Assembly (NCBI RefSeq): GCF_024972735.1
Contig: NZ_CP087723.1
Span: forward strand, 2,728,001 to 2,792,000
Direction: 5' to 3'
Length of the DNA: 64,000 nt
Source of the DNA: Halalkaliarchaeum sp. AArc-CO
Lineage (GTDB): Archaea; Halobacteriota; Halobacteria; Halobacteriales; Haloferacaceae
Of the stretch, positions 49,538-58,477 are shown in pieces. The position numbers and the translations under genes were made by a program. Numbering within the stretch: position 1 is the stretch's first letter; each line of letters starts with the position of its first letter. The notes below the pieces were generated by a model. That model saw only the letters and a list, made by a program, of their open reading frames with translations, searched no databases and had not been told where the DNA came from.

Positions 49538-50140
49538 CTATCCGTACCGGTCGAGCTGGGACTGTCCCTCGCCGTCGGACGATCCCACGCCGGCGATCGA
49601 GGCCGCCCGTTCGATCGCCGCGAAGAATCCGTCCCGCTGGCCACGGTCGTACAGCGTCGCCGCCGGATGCACCGACAGCAATACCCGGCGCGACCGATCG
49701 CCGATTCGGGCGTCGACCACGTCGCCGGCCTCGGACGTGATCGCCACCGGTCGATCCAGGAGGTGTTCGCTGGGCACCTTTCCGAGCGTGACGATCAGCT
49801 CCGGATCCACGGTCTCGATCTCGCCCTCCAGGAACTCGCGACAGTTACCCAGTTCCTCGGCGGTCGGATCCCGGTTGTCGGGGGGGCGACACCGGACGCA
49901 GTTGGTGATCCGGACGTCGCGACGTGGTACCGCCGCCGCCGACAGTGCCTCATCGAGCACGTCGCCCGACCGCCCCACGAACGGCTCTCCTCGCTCGTCT
50001 TCCTTCTTTCCGGGTCCCTCCCCGACGAACAGGAGCGCGGCGTCGGCGGGACCCACCCCGTTGACGATCCGGCTGCGCGACTCCAAAAGCGCGGGACACT
50101 GGCTACAATCACTCACACACAGTCCGTCGAAGTCGGCCAT
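49538..50140 (-). CDS. udg: Family 4 uracil-DNA glycosylase
   Basis: The 200-residue protein has the active-site motif FVGEGPGKKEDERGEPFVGR, the second motif LSVHPAATLYDRGQRDGFFA, and 4Fe-4S cysteines in SDCSQCPALLE (C12, C15), CVRCRPPDNRDP (C84) and LGNCREFL (C100). It removes uracil from DNA after cytosine deamination, important at high temperature or salt stress. The ATG at 50140 directly precedes the acidic N-terminus. The methyltransferase gene upstream on the same strand ends 45 bp before it. Confidence 0.92.
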   Translation of the reverse strand: MADFDGLCVSDCSQCPALLESRSRIVNGVGPADAALLFVGEGPGKKEDERGEPFVGRSGDVLDEALSAAAVPRRDVRITNCVRCRPPDNRDPTAEELGNCREFLEGEIETVDPELIVTLGKVPSEHLLDRPVAITSEAGDVVDARIGDRSRRVLLSVHPAATLYDRGQRDGFFAAIERAASIAGVGSSDGEGQSQLDRYG

Positions 50141-50185
50141 CTGTCTTTTGAGTCGGTGGCTACAGTTCGAGTTAAAGCTGGCGAG

Positions 50186-50866
50186 TCACGGTGCGACGCC
50201 CACCGTCAGAAGCGTCCCCCAGGTCCGGTAGCGGTCGACCATCTCCTCGCGGGTTTCCCAGTCGTCAGTCGGGAACTCCTCGGCCGGCGGGATCTCGATT
50301 TCCCGGTCAGGGATCGTGTCCTGCTCGACGACGTACAGCCCCGCCTCCCGGAACGCCTGCCGGTACTCCTCCCGGCTCCACCGGGTCATGTCGACGGTGA
50401 TGTTCTCCTGCCACTCGTGGGAGGCCTCGTTTTCCTCGTAGTAGTTGACCGCACAGTAGAACGTCCCACCCGACCGGAGCACCCGTTCGACCTCCCGAAG
50501 GGTTTCGTCCGGATCCGCCGCATAATAAAATGCCTCCATCGAGAAGACGTGATCGACGCTCCCGTCGGGAAACGGGAGATCACCGAAGTCGCCGACGAGA
50601 TACCCCACCGACGAGTCGTCGGTGTACGACCGGGCGTTTCGAGTCATTTCGGGCGAGCCATCCAGTCCGTACGCCCGGCCGACGCCGGCGGTCTCACGCA
50701 GCGCTCGCAGCGAGTAGCCGCTGCCGCATCCGAGATCCAGTACCGTTTCCCCCGCCTCGACGGGCATCCGAGCGAGAACGTGTTTGGCCGTGTGCCAGTG
50801 TCGCTGTTCCATCCCGCGGTCCTTGCCGGCCGCCGCCCAGGCGTCGAACTCCTCGCGAACGCTCAT
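50186..50866 (-). CDS. Class I SAM-dependent methyltransferase
   Basis: The 226-residue protein has motif I VLDLGCGSGYSLRALRETAG, post-I LDGSPEMTRNARSY, motif II GDFGDLPFPDGSVDHVFSME and motif III RVLRSGGTFYCAVNYYEE. The AFYYAADPDETL acidic-aromatic region and the size resemble UbiE/small-molecule methyltransferases. The substrate is unknown. ATG 50866 follows a poorly conserved stretch, so the start is the natural one. It is upstream of udg on the same strand. Confidence 0.85.
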   Translation of the reverse strand: MSVREEFDAWAAAGKDRGMEQRHWHTAKHVLARMPVEAGETVLDLGCGSGYSLRALRETAGVGRAYGLDGSPEMTRNARSYTDDSSVGYLVGDFGDLPFPDGSVDHVFSMEAFYYAADPDETLREVERVLRSGGTFYCAVNYYEENEASHEWQENITVDMTRWSREEYRQAFREAGLYVVEQDTIPDREIEIPPAEEFPTDDWETREEMVDRYRTWGTLLTVGVAP

Positions 50867-50985
50867 ATGTCCGCGACGGGCGGGCGAAACAAAACGGGTT
50901 CGGACCGGACTCGAGTCCGAACCTTCCGGAGCCCCATTCTGCACTGATGTCCACGCTTAAGTTACTGGGGAGCGACCCACGTCGT

Positions 50986-51567
50986 ATGGATTACGCCCTC
51001 GAACTCGAGGACGGGCCGGAAACGATCCCGGGGGGAACCGGACTACTGTTGTTGCACCCGAGCATCGGCGAAACCGACCGCGTCGACACCGGCTTTCTGA
51101 AGGTCGACACCGACCGATTCCTGGTGGTTTCCACCCGAACCACCGCCCGCGAAGTCGAACAGAAGCTGGAACACTACGAGGTCGACGAGACCAAAGCCGA
51201 GATCCTCGACACCCTCTCCGTCGAACGGGGCTACTCCCGACGCAAGAGCGACGACGTCCACTACGTCGGCTCGCCGGACGACCTCGCAGGGATCGTCGCA
51301 AAGGTGGAGGCGTTCCTCGAGTCGACGACCGGGAAGCGGCGGGTCTCGGTCGACTCGCTCACCGAGATGGCGTACTACGCCGACGTCGACGGCGTTCTCG
51401 ACGCGACCGCGGAGATCCTCGATCTCCTGGGGGAACACGACGCGGTCGGCCTGTTTCACCTCTCGAAGGAGGTCCACGACGAGGAGACGGTCGATCGGTT
51501 CCGGGAGCTGTTCGACGGCGTCGTCGATCTCGCACCCGACGGCAACGTCTCCGTCGAGATCCAGTGA
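50986..51567 (+). CDS. Conserved haloarchaeal protein (DUF7090-like)
   Basis: The 193-residue protein starts MDYALELEDGPETIPGGTGL, followed by LLLHPSIGETDRVDTGFLKV, FLVVSTRTTAREVEQKLEHY and ILDTLSVERGYSRRKSDDVH. Its fold resembles RecA/KaiC-like or MEDS-type proteins lacking Walker A; recalled as DUF7090. ATG 50986 is supported by CACGCTTAAGTTACTGG about 30 bp before it, a typical leaderless promoter (TTAAG at about 50957). ATG 50947 is possible but would place the TATA inside the gene. Confidence 0.72.
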   Translation: MDYALELEDGPETIPGGTGLLLLHPSIGETDRVDTGFLKVDTDRFLVVSTRTTAREVEQKLEHYEVDETKAEILDTLSVERGYSRRKSDDVHYVGSPDDLAGIVAKVEAFLESTTGKRRVSVDSLTEMAYYADVDGVLDATAEILDLLGEHDAVGLFHLSKEVHDEETVDRFRELFDGVVDLAPDGNVSVEIQ

Positions 51568-51604
51568 CGCCCGAGCGGAAGGCCGGTGCCGAACAGACCC
51601 CGTG

Positions 51605-52273
51605 TCACCTGAAGCGGACGCCCAGATCGTGTAGCCCGTCGTTGTGCTGTGCGACGTTTATCAAAAGCGGCGTGAGCGCCTCCACCTCCGCCGCGTTCGC
51701 GAGCCCGCCGGCGTCCAGCGCCCGCAACCCGTCGATGTCCTCCGCGAGCAGCGTCGCGATCTCCTTTGCGCCCTCGTCGTCGCCGACCAGCAGCGTGTCG
51801 ATCCCCAGCTCCGCGTCGAGGTCTGCGAGCCGGCCGGCCGAGAGGTTGTGAAACGCCCCGACGACCGACACCTCGTCGGGAACGGCCCCAGCGGCCAGTT
51901 CGGTGACGCTGCCAGCACTGGGTGGATGGGCGTGAAAGCCCGACTCGTCGCGTTTCATCCCCGTCGCCGGAGAGATCACCACGTCGGCGTCGGAAAGCGT
52001 CGACGCCACCGCCTCGACGGTGTCGGTGACGTGATACGGCGGCACCGCGAGCACGACGGCGTCGGCGCCGGCCGCCGCGTCGGCGTTATCCCGTCCCTCG
52101 ATGGTGACGTCGATCCCGCGGCTGTCCAGCTCCGTCTCGTAGGCGTCGGCCTTCGTCTGCGCCCGGGTCGCCTCCCGCGAACCGATCACCAGCTCGTGGT
52201 TCGCGTGGTAGCCCCACCGGAGCGCCAGCCCTTCGCCGATATCGCCCGTGCCGCCGAGTATTGCAATTCGCAT
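51605..52273 (-). CDS. npdG: F420-dependent NADP oxidoreductase-like protein
   Basis: The 222-residue Rossmann protein starts MRIAILGGTGDIGEGLALRW, with VIGSREATRAQTKADAYETE, AVVLAVPPYHVTDTVEAVAS and VVGAFHNLSAGRLADLDAEL, matching F420H2:NADP+ oxidoreductases (Fno/NpdG). It is expected to exchange hydride between F420 and NADP. It is convergent with the DUF7090-like gene and divergent from hel308. Confidence 0.85.
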   Translation of the reverse strand: MRIAILGGTGDIGEGLALRWGYHANHELVIGSREATRAQTKADAYETELDSRGIDVTIEGRDNADAAAGADAVVLAVPPYHVTDTVEAVASTLSDADVVISPATGMKRDESGFHAHPPSAGSVTELAAGAVPDEVSVVGAFHNLSAGRLADLDAELGIDTLLVGDDEGAKEIATLLAEDIDGLRALDAGGLANAAEVEALTPLLINVAQHNDGLHDLGVRFR

Positions 52274-52413
52274 AGCGGTATCCCCGTCCGGCAGGGGTGA
52301 AAGCGTTTCGCGACGCCGGACGACTCGGGCGACCGATGAACGGAAGTAAACTCGAGTGACGACGGCACCCGACATCCGACGGTTTAAACGGGATCGGCAA
52401 CCAATCCCTGGTG

Positions 52414-54735
52414 ATGGAACCGACCGCCCTCGCGGGGCTGCCCGACGGCGTGACCGAGGCGCTCGCAGCGGAGGGAATCGAGGAGCTGTATCCGCCACAG
52501 GCGGAGGCCGTCGAGAAGGGGTTGCTCGACGGCGAGAGCCTCGTCGCCTCGGTGCCGACCGCATCGGGCAAGACGCTGATCGCGGAGCTCGCGATGCTGT
52601 CGGCGATCGAGCGCGGAGGGACCGCCCTCTACATCGTCCCGCTGCGGGCCCTCGCAAACGAGAAGAAAACGGAGTTCGAACGCTGGGAGGAGTTCGGCGT
52701 CTCGGTCGGCGTCTCGACGGGGAACTACGAGTCCGACGGCGAGTGGCTCGCCTCCCGGGACATTGTCGTCGCCACCAGCGAGAAGGTCGACTCGCTGGTC
52801 CGCAACGACGCCCGCTGGCTCTCGGATCTCTCCTGTGTGGTCGCCGACGAGATTCACCTGGTCGACGACAGTCACCGCGGGCCGACGCTGGAGGTGACGC
52901 TGGCGAAGCTGCGCCGGATCAACCCCGGGCTCCAGACCGTTGCGCTGTCGGCCACCGTGGGCAACGCCGACGTCGTCGCCGACTGGCTCGACGGGGAACT
53001 CGTCCGGTCCGACTGGCGACCGATCGACCTCCGGATGGGCGTCCACTACGGCAACGCGATCAACTTCGACGACGGCAGCCAGCGCGAGGTGCCCGTCGGC
53101 GAGGGACAGCGACAGACCGAAGCGCTCGTGGCCGACACGCTCGATGAGGAAATCGACGGCCAGGGCGGCTCCCTGCTCGTGTTCGTCAACTCCCGGCGCA
53201 ACGCCGAGTCGGCCGCCCGCCGGCTCGCGGGCGTCACGGACCCCCGGCTGACCGCCGACGAACGGAACCGCCTCGAGGAACTCGCCGCCGAGATCCGCGA
53301 CGGCTCTGACACCGACACCGCCGAATCGCTGGCCGACTGCGTCGCCCGCGGCGCGGCGTTTCACCACGCTGGGCTCACCGGCGACCACCGCCAGGCCGTC
53401 GAGTCGGCGTTCCGCGAGCGCCTGATAAAGGTGATCTGTGCGACGCCAACCCTCGCGGCGGGCGTCAACACGCCCGCGCGTCGGGTGATCGTCCGGGACT
53501 GGCGGCGCTACGACGGCGAGTTCGGCGGGATGCAACCGCTCGACGCCCTGGAGATCCACCAGATGTGCGGCCGGGCCGGACGGCCGGGACTGGATCCGTA
53601 CGGCGAGGCGGTGCTGCTCGCCTCGGACGCCGAGACGATGGACGAACTGTTCGAACGGTACGTCTGGGCCGACCCCGAGCCCGTCCGGTCGAAGCTCGCA
53701 GCCGAACCCGCCCTCCGCACCCACGTCCTCTCGACGATCGCCTCCGGCTTCGCGGCCTCCCGGAGCGAACTACTGTCGTTCCTCGATCGAACACTGTACG
53801 CCACCCAGACAGCCGATCCCGGACGGCTCGAGGACGTCACCGACACCGTGATCGACTACCTCGAGGCGAACGGGTTCCTCGAACGGGACGCCACCGACGG
53901 GGGCGGCGACACGCTCACAGCGACGAGTCTGGGCCACACCGTCTCCCGGCTCTATCTGGATCCGATGTCGGCAGCCGAGATCGTCGACGGACTGCGAGAC
54001 CGGGAGAGTGAAACCGAGGACCCACCCACCGCGCTCGGTCTGTACCACCTTGTGAGCCGGACCCCGGACATGTACGAACTGTATCTGAAATCCGGCGATC
54101 GGGAGCAGTACACCGAACTCGCCTACGAGCGGGAGGGAGAGTTCCTCGGGGCGATGCCCTCGGAGTTCGAGGACGTTCGGTTCGAAGACTGGCTCGCCGC
54201 GCTGAAGACCGCGAAACTGCTCGAAGACTGGGCGAGCGAGGTCGACGAGGACCGGATCACGGAGCGATACGGCGTCGGCCCGGGCGACATCCGCGGGAAA
54301 GTCGAGACCGCCGAGTGGCTGTTGCGGGCGGCAGAACGGCTGGCCGGCGAGGTGGGTGTCGACGCCGTCCCGGTCCGGGAGGCCCGGAAGCGCGTCGAGT
54401 ACGGCGTCCGGGAGGAACTGCTGGATCTGGCGGGCGTTCGGGGCGTCGGGCGCAAGCGCGCTCGCCGGCTGTTCGAGGCCGGAATCGAGACCCGGACGGA
54501 GCTCCGGGAGGCGGACAAAAGCGTCGTGCTGGCGGCGCTGCGGGGGCGTCCACGGACGGCCGAACGGATCCTCGAAAACGTCGGCCGGGAGGACCCATCG
54601 ATGGACGGCGTGCGCGAGGACACCGAGGCGACGGCCGCGGTCGCCGGCGAGGGCGACGATAGCGACGGCGGACGCAGTCGCGAGCGGGGAGGCACGGCCG
54701 ACGAGAGCCAGTCGAACCTGGGTGATTTCGGATGA
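52414..54735 (+). CDS. hel308: DNA helicase Hel308
   Basis: The 773-residue superfamily 2 helicase has a Q-region [10 protein letters not shown], Walker [17 protein letters not shown] (47-62), motif Ib/II VATSEKV and [12 protein letters not shown] (DEIH 145-148), motif [17 protein letters not shown], motif IV region [14 protein letters not shown], motif [21 protein letters not shown] and motif [18 protein letters not shown]. The winged helix and ratchet domains follow, ending with the HhH domain [20 protein letters not shown]. It unwinds branched DNA at stalled forks. ATG 52414 directly follows GTG 52411. cgi121 follows on the same strand, an arrangement common in archaea. Confidence 0.95.
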   Translation: MEPTALAGLPDGVTEALAAEGIEELYPPQAEAVEKGLLDGESLVASVPTASGKTLIAELAMLSAIERGGTALYIVPLRALANEKKTEFERWEEFGVSVGVSTGNYESDGEWLASRDIVVATSEKVDSLVRNDARWLSDLSCVVADEIHLVDDSHRGPTLEVTLAKLRRINPGLQTVALSATVGNADVVADWLDGELVRSDWRPIDLRMGVHYGNAINFDDGSQREVPVGEGQRQTEALVADTLDEEIDGQGGSLLVFVNSRRNAESAARRLAGVTDPRLTADERNRLEELAAEIRDGSDTDTAESLADCVARGAAFHHAGLTGDHRQAVESAFRERLIKVICATPTLAAGVNTPARRVIVRDWRRYDGEFGGMQPLDALEIHQMCGRAGRPGLDPYGEAVLLASDAETMDELFERYVWADPEPVRSKLAAEPALRTHVLSTIASGFAASRSELLSFLDRTLYATQTADPGRLEDVTDTVIDYLEANGFLERDATDGGGDTLTATSLGHTVSRLYLDPMSAAEIVDGLRDRESETEDPPTALGLYHLVSRTPDMYELYLKSGDREQYTELAYEREGEFLGAMPSEFEDVRFEDWLAALKTAKLLEDWASEVDEDRITERYGVGPGDIRGKVETAEWLLRAAERLAGEVGVDAVPVREARKRVEYGVREELLDLAGVRGVGRKRARRLFEAGIETRTELREADKSVVLAALRGRPRTAERILENVGREDPSMDGVREDTEATAAVAGEGDDSDGGRSRERGGTADESQSNLGDFG

Positions 54736-54757
54736 CGGCGCGTTCGGAGGTGGTGAA

Positions 54758-55252
54758 ATGAAACTCGTGGAGGGAGTCGCCCACGTAGACGACCTCGAGG
54801 AGTTCCTGGCGGCGGTCGACCGGATCACCGCAGAGACCGGCGCGATCGTCCAGGTGTTCGACGCCCGGTACGTCGTCTCCCGGGAGCAGCTGGAACGGGC
54901 GGTCGAGCTCGCCGAGCGCGCCCGCGACCGCGGTGAGGAGATCGCCCGCGATCCGGCCGTCGAGATCCTCCTGTATGCGGCCGGGCGCCGCCAGATCGAT
55001 CGGGCCCTGGAGATGGGGATCGAGGAGGGAGAAACCCCCGCAGTCGCCGTCGTCGTCGGGAACGACGGCGACGAATCGGCGGCCGCAGCGGCGCTGGGGT
55101 CACTGTTCGCCGACGCCGACACGCTCGGCGAGTACGACGAGACGCGCGTGCGGGAGTTCTTCGACGTCTCCACCGCCGAACTCGCCGCCGTCGACGGCGG
55201 GCTGGCTGACGTCGTGCTCGAACGGGTGGCGCTTCTGGACGTCGAAAAGTGA
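54758..55252 (+). CDS. cgi121: KEOPS complex subunit Cgi121
   Basis: The 164-residue protein (MKLVEGVAHVDDLEEFLAAV; VQVFDARYVVSREQLERAVE) has the all-helix/beta fold and length of Cgi121, the tRNA-recruiting KEOPS subunit in t6A37 synthesis. The conserved ILLYAAGRRQIDRALEMGIE segment is the Bud32-binding core. It lies 22 bp after hel308; co-transcription is likely. The kinase subunit is not in this window. Confidence 0.88.
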   Translation: MKLVEGVAHVDDLEEFLAAVDRITAETGAIVQVFDARYVVSREQLERAVELAERARDRGEEIARDPAVEILLYAAGRRQIDRALEMGIEEGETPAVAVVVGNDGDESAAAAALGSLFADADTLGEYDETRVREFFDVSTAELAAVDGGLADVVLERVALLDVEK

Positions 55253-55278
55253 GCGACCCGACCCGGGCTGGTTCGCCT

Positions 55279-55395
55279 TAACAGTAGTTGGCAATATGAC
55301 CAGCATTTATATACGAAACCGGAGTACTCGAACGTGGAACGCTAGTTTGCGGGTTCCGACCCGAATAAAGAAGATCGAATTGCCAACAACTGTTA
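55279..55395. repeat. 117-bp element with 17-bp inverted ends
   Basis: TAACAGTAGTTGGCAAT (55279-55295) and ATTGCCAACAACTGTTA (55379-55395) pair at 16 of 17 positions. The interior includes GCATTTATATACG, a strong TATA-like sequence, and no open frame. The final TTA forms the stop codon of the minus-strand kinase-like gene. It has the appearance of a small MITE; no matching transposase is in the window. Confidence 0.7.
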
Positions 55396-56007
55396 AATCT
55401 CCAGTTCCGGCGTCGGGAACGCCCCCTCGTCGACCTGCGAGTCGTACTCCTCGATGGCCCGCAACACGATGTCCAGCGTTCCCCCCGGGCTCCAGCGGGC
55501 CGTGTTAATGACCAGGTCGTAGATCGACCGATCCGAGAGGTCGATCCCGTAGTAGGACTCGTACCGCTGGCTTTCGATTACCTCCCTGACTTGCATCTCC
55601 GCCCCGCGCTCCTCGCGATCCTCCGTGCGCTCGAGGCGTACCTCCTCGGGGGCGTCCAGCCAGATCCGCAGATCCGCCCGATTGCCGGCGAGCCAGCCGG
55701 CGAGACGCGATTCCAACACGAACGCCTTGTTTGTCGACCCCCACTTCTCGGCGATCGTCCGGAGCCGACGATCGATCGCCCGGTCGAGTTCGTCCGACTC
55801 GCTCGCCCTGGCGGTCAGCTGCGAGAGGCTCAGGTCCCGCTCGGTTGCGATCTCCCGGAACACCTCGCCGCCGGAGACCCACCCGCAGTCCAGCGCCGCC
55901 GACAATCCCTCACACAGGGTGGTCGCCCCACACCCCGGCGGCCCCGAAACGGTGATAAAGAGGTTGGCGTCGAGTTCCCGCTCCGTGGTCCGATCGGTCG
56001 ATGACAT
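55393..56007 (-). CDS. Cytidylate-kinase-like P-loop protein with altered Walker A
   Basis: The 204-residue protein resembles archaeal (d)CMP kinase: TVSGPPGCGATTLCEGLSAA, WVSGGEVFREIATERDLSLS, RLAGWLAGNRADLRIWLDAP and EEVRLERTEDREERGAEMQV. The Walker A reads GPPGCGATT, so the lysine expected in GKS/GKT is Ala. Phosphate binding must therefore be altered, or the protein has a non-catalytic or binding role. It ends inside an inverted-repeat element. The promoter is probably the A/T-rich stretch after 56007, shared with the tfb unit on the other strand. Confidence 0.75.
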   Translation of the reverse strand: MSSTDRTTERELDANLFITVSGPPGCGATTLCEGLSAALDCGWVSGGEVFREIATERDLSLSQLTARASESDELDRAIDRRLRTIAEKWGSTNKAFVLESRLAGWLAGNRADLRIWLDAPEEVRLERTEDREERGAEMQVREVIESQRYESYYGIDLSDRSIYDLVINTARWSPGGTLDIVLRAIEEYDSQVDEGAFPTPELEI

Positions 56008-56159
56008 GACTCGGCTATCGGCACCCGAGGTGTTAAACGTCCCCGCGTGGGGCGGCCCCGATCGTCTACCGTTCGCAACGGAGTATAATTACTTTTGGTT
56101 TCGTTAACTGTTATTTGGAACTAATAAACTTTACATCATTGGGTGTGTTATCTACAGTC

Positions 56160-56309
56160 ATGACGATCGAACGCGCGGACGGGACCACACGGACGAAACA
56201 GACGATTGCGACGGAATGTGTCGCGACTACGAGTGAACGGGCGAGGATACGGGAGCGACTCGCCAGCGATCCACCGACTGTCCACCGATCGGGAGGTGAA
56301 GACGGGTGA
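56160..56309 (+). CDS. Micro-ORF translationally coupled to tfb
   Basis: The 49-residue product (MTIERADGTTRTKQTIATEC; SERARIRERLASDPPTVHRS) is preceded by TAATAAACTTTAC (about 56122), a strong TATA element, and ends with a TGA that overlaps the GTG of tfb by the GTGA arrangement. Codon use is haloarchaeal and the product is hydrophilic. I know no family. It may act as a regulated leader or a small co-expressed protein. Confidence 0.5.
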   Translation: MTIERADGTTRTKQTIATECVATTSERARIRERLASDPPTVHRSGGEDG

Positions 56310-57316
56310 CGAAGTCGGGGTCGATCAGAGAGTCGACGAAAGAGCGACCGCGTGAGCACGGCACCCGGGAGCAGGAGAACTGCCCGGAGTGCGCCGGACC
56401 GCTCGTCGTCCGCGAGGACGACGGGGAGACGGTCTGTGACGACTGCGGGCTGGTTACCAGGGAGGCGGCGCTGGATTCGGGTCCCGAGTGGCGGGCGTAC
56501 GACGCCGCCGAACGGGAAAAGAAATCCCGAGTCGGCGCGCCGTCGACGGAGCTGCTCCACGACCGGGGGCTGTCGACGACCATCGGGTGGGACGACCGGG
56601 ACGCTCACGGACGGACACTGGATTCCCGAAAGCGACGGCAGCTCGCGCGGCTCAGGCTGTGGGACGAGCGGTTCCGGACCAAGGACGCGCACGAACGGAA
56701 CCTCAAACACGCGCTCGGCGAAATCGACCGGATGGCGTCCGCACTCGGCGTGCCCGATCCGGTTCGAGAGACCACCGGCGCGATCTATCGTCGGGCACTG
56801 AACGACGATCTACTTCCGGGTCGGTCGATCGAGGGGATGGCTACCGCTGCGCTGTACGCGGCTGCCCGGCTGGACGGGGTCGCTCGGTCGATCGAGGAGG
56901 TGACAGCGGTCAGTCGGGTCGATGGGATGGAGGTGAAACGGACCTACCGGTATCTCTCCCGCGAACTCGAACTCGAGGTCCCCCCGACCCATCCCGCGGA
57001 GTATCTCGGTCGGTTCGCCTCCGACCTCGGCTGCACCGACGAGACCGAACGCCGCGCGCGGGAGCTCATCGACGCCGCGACCGAACGAGGGGTCCACAGC
57101 GGCAAACATCCGGTCGGAATCGCCGCGAGTGCCCTGTATGCCGCCGCAACGCTGACCGACGAGGAGGTGACCCAGTACGATGTGTCCGACGTCGCGAACG
57201 TGAGCGAGGTCACGATCCGGAACCGGTACCGCGAGGTGCTGGAGGCGGGCGCGTCCGAGGGCGTCGTCGACGACGATAGCTTCACGAACGAGGGGACCGA
57301 GGAGGCCGACGCCTGA
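56306..57316 (+). CDS. tfb: Transcription initiation factor TFB
   Basis: The 336-residue TFB has an N-terminal zinc ribbon (NCPECAGPLVVREDDGETVC then DDCGLV, four cysteines) and a B-finger/linker (RVGAPSTELLHDRGLSTTIG then WDDRDAHG). Two cyclin-fold repeats follow: ALGEIDRMASALGVPDPVRE to YAAARLDGVARSIEEVTAVS, and YLGRFASDLGCTDETERRAR to VSEVTIRNRYREVLEAGASE. It recruits RNA polymerase to TBP-bound promoters. Haloarchaea have several TFBs with different promoter preferences; this is one paralogue. The GTG start overlaps the micro-ORF stop. Confidence 0.95.
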   Translation: MTKSGSIRESTKERPREHGTREQENCPECAGPLVVREDDGETVCDDCGLVTREAALDSGPEWRAYDAAEREKKSRVGAPSTELLHDRGLSTTIGWDDRDAHGRTLDSRKRRQLARLRLWDERFRTKDAHERNLKHALGEIDRMASALGVPDPVRETTGAIYRRALNDDLLPGRSIEGMATAALYAAARLDGVARSIEEVTAVSRVDGMEVKRTYRYLSRELELEVPPTHPAEYLGRFASDLGCTDETERRARELIDAATERGVHSGKHPVGIAASALYAAATLTDEEVTQYDVSDVANVSEVTIRNRYREVLEAGASEGVVDDDSFTNEGTEEADA

Positions 57317-57392
57317 CTGCGAGGACAACCGATCGAGGCCACCTGTTCCGCGGCGACGCCGGTGCAGTGACGGCATCTCCCCCGAATCCGTC

Positions 57393-58364
57393 TCACGACG
57401 GCGCCCGATAGAGCAGATCGTACTGGTGGGCGACGTAGGCAAGCTCCGCCGTCGCGAGTTGTCGCCGGCGCGTCTCAAGCCAGTCGTCGAATCCGTCCCG
57501 GTCCAGTTCCGGAACCGTCGAGGCCGCCGGATCGACCGCACCGTCGACGAACGAGAGGATCCGAGAGACGAACCAGCGCTCGTCCAGGGGATACCCGCCA
57601 GTCGCTCCGTCCCGGGGCCGGACGATCCAGTCGGAAGCGTTCGCCGCGAGGAGCGTGCCGTCACGGTCGGCCAGACGCGAGAGCGCGGCCCGTCCCGCAC
57701 GGCTGTTCCGCCCGTCGACGGCGTCGATTGCGTCGTGATAGGCTCGCTCGACGGCGTCGTCGAGCGGGTGGTCGGGAGCGAACAGCGTCCCGCCGTCGAA
57801 CGTGATCGGCAGGTACGCCAGGCCGCCGGGCGCGAGCGCAGACTCGATCGCCTCGATCGTCGGCTCCAGCGGTGCCACGTCGAGGAACGCCCCCGCGACG
57901 ACGAGGTCCGCGCCGCGTTCGCCCGATATCCGTTCCTCCCCGCCGCGTTCGCCCGATGTCCGTTCCTCCCCGCCGCGTTCGTTCGCTCGTTGCGAGAGCA
58001 GTTCGAGCGCGTCACCTGTCTCGAAGGCGAACTGTACCTCGACCGGGCGACTCTCCCGGGAGGCCTCGATCCGTCCGCCGCGTTGGGTGTCGACCGCCTC
58101 GTATCCCCGATAGCGGAGCTCCTTCGGACGAGCGTCGCGTGCGAACGCGATCACTCGGGGGTCGCGATCGACGCCGAGGTAGTCGAACGCCCGGACGCCC
58201 CACGACAGCAGTCGGGGGACGGTCACCCCTGTTCCGCAACCCGCCTCGAGCACCCGCGGCGCTCGGGGGAGCCCCGCCAGTAGTGCCGCGCGCACCCGCC
58301 TCGAGAGCGCCCGCCGGTCGACGGATCGCTTCGCCTCGAGGTATCTGGGCTCGGCGTGGTCCAT
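57393..58364 (-). CDS. SAM-dependent methyltransferase with decapeptide repeats
   Basis: The 323-residue protein has motif I RVLEAGCGTGVTVPRLLSWG, post-I YLGVDRDPRVIAFARDARPK and, later, ADLVVAGAFLDVAPLEPTIE and ALAPGGLAYLPITFDGGTLF. A low-complexity insertion repeats GERGGEERTS-type units (10 residues, about 2.5 copies) at 135-160. The C-terminal half is helical (DEWFV-like DERWFVSRILSFVDGAV). The substrate is unknown. ATG 58364 (MDHAEPRYLEAKRSVDR) was chosen over 58394. It is divergent from the glycosyltransferase gene. Confidence 0.8.
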   Translation of the reverse strand: MDHAEPRYLEAKRSVDRRALSRRVRAALLAGLPRAPRVLEAGCGTGVTVPRLLSWGVRAFDYLGVDRDPRVIAFARDARPKELRYRGYEAVDTQRGGRIEASRESRPVEVQFAFETGDALELLSQRANERGGEERTSGERGGEERISGERGADLVVAGAFLDVAPLEPTIEAIESALAPGGLAYLPITFDGGTLFAPDHPLDDAVERAYHDAIDAVDGRNSRAGRAALSRLADRDGTLLAANASDWIVRPRDGATGGYPLDERWFVSRILSFVDGAVDPAASTVPELDRDGFDDWLETRRRQLATAELAYVAHQYDLLYRAPS

Positions 58365-58477
58365 CGTCCCCAACTGTGTGGCGCTTCTCATCAACGTTCG
58401 GGTCAGGGGGCGGCTGGGTTGGTCCCGAGACGAGAACGGTCCGTGAGCTTGATTGCAGTTCCGCCCCCCGTTGGACC

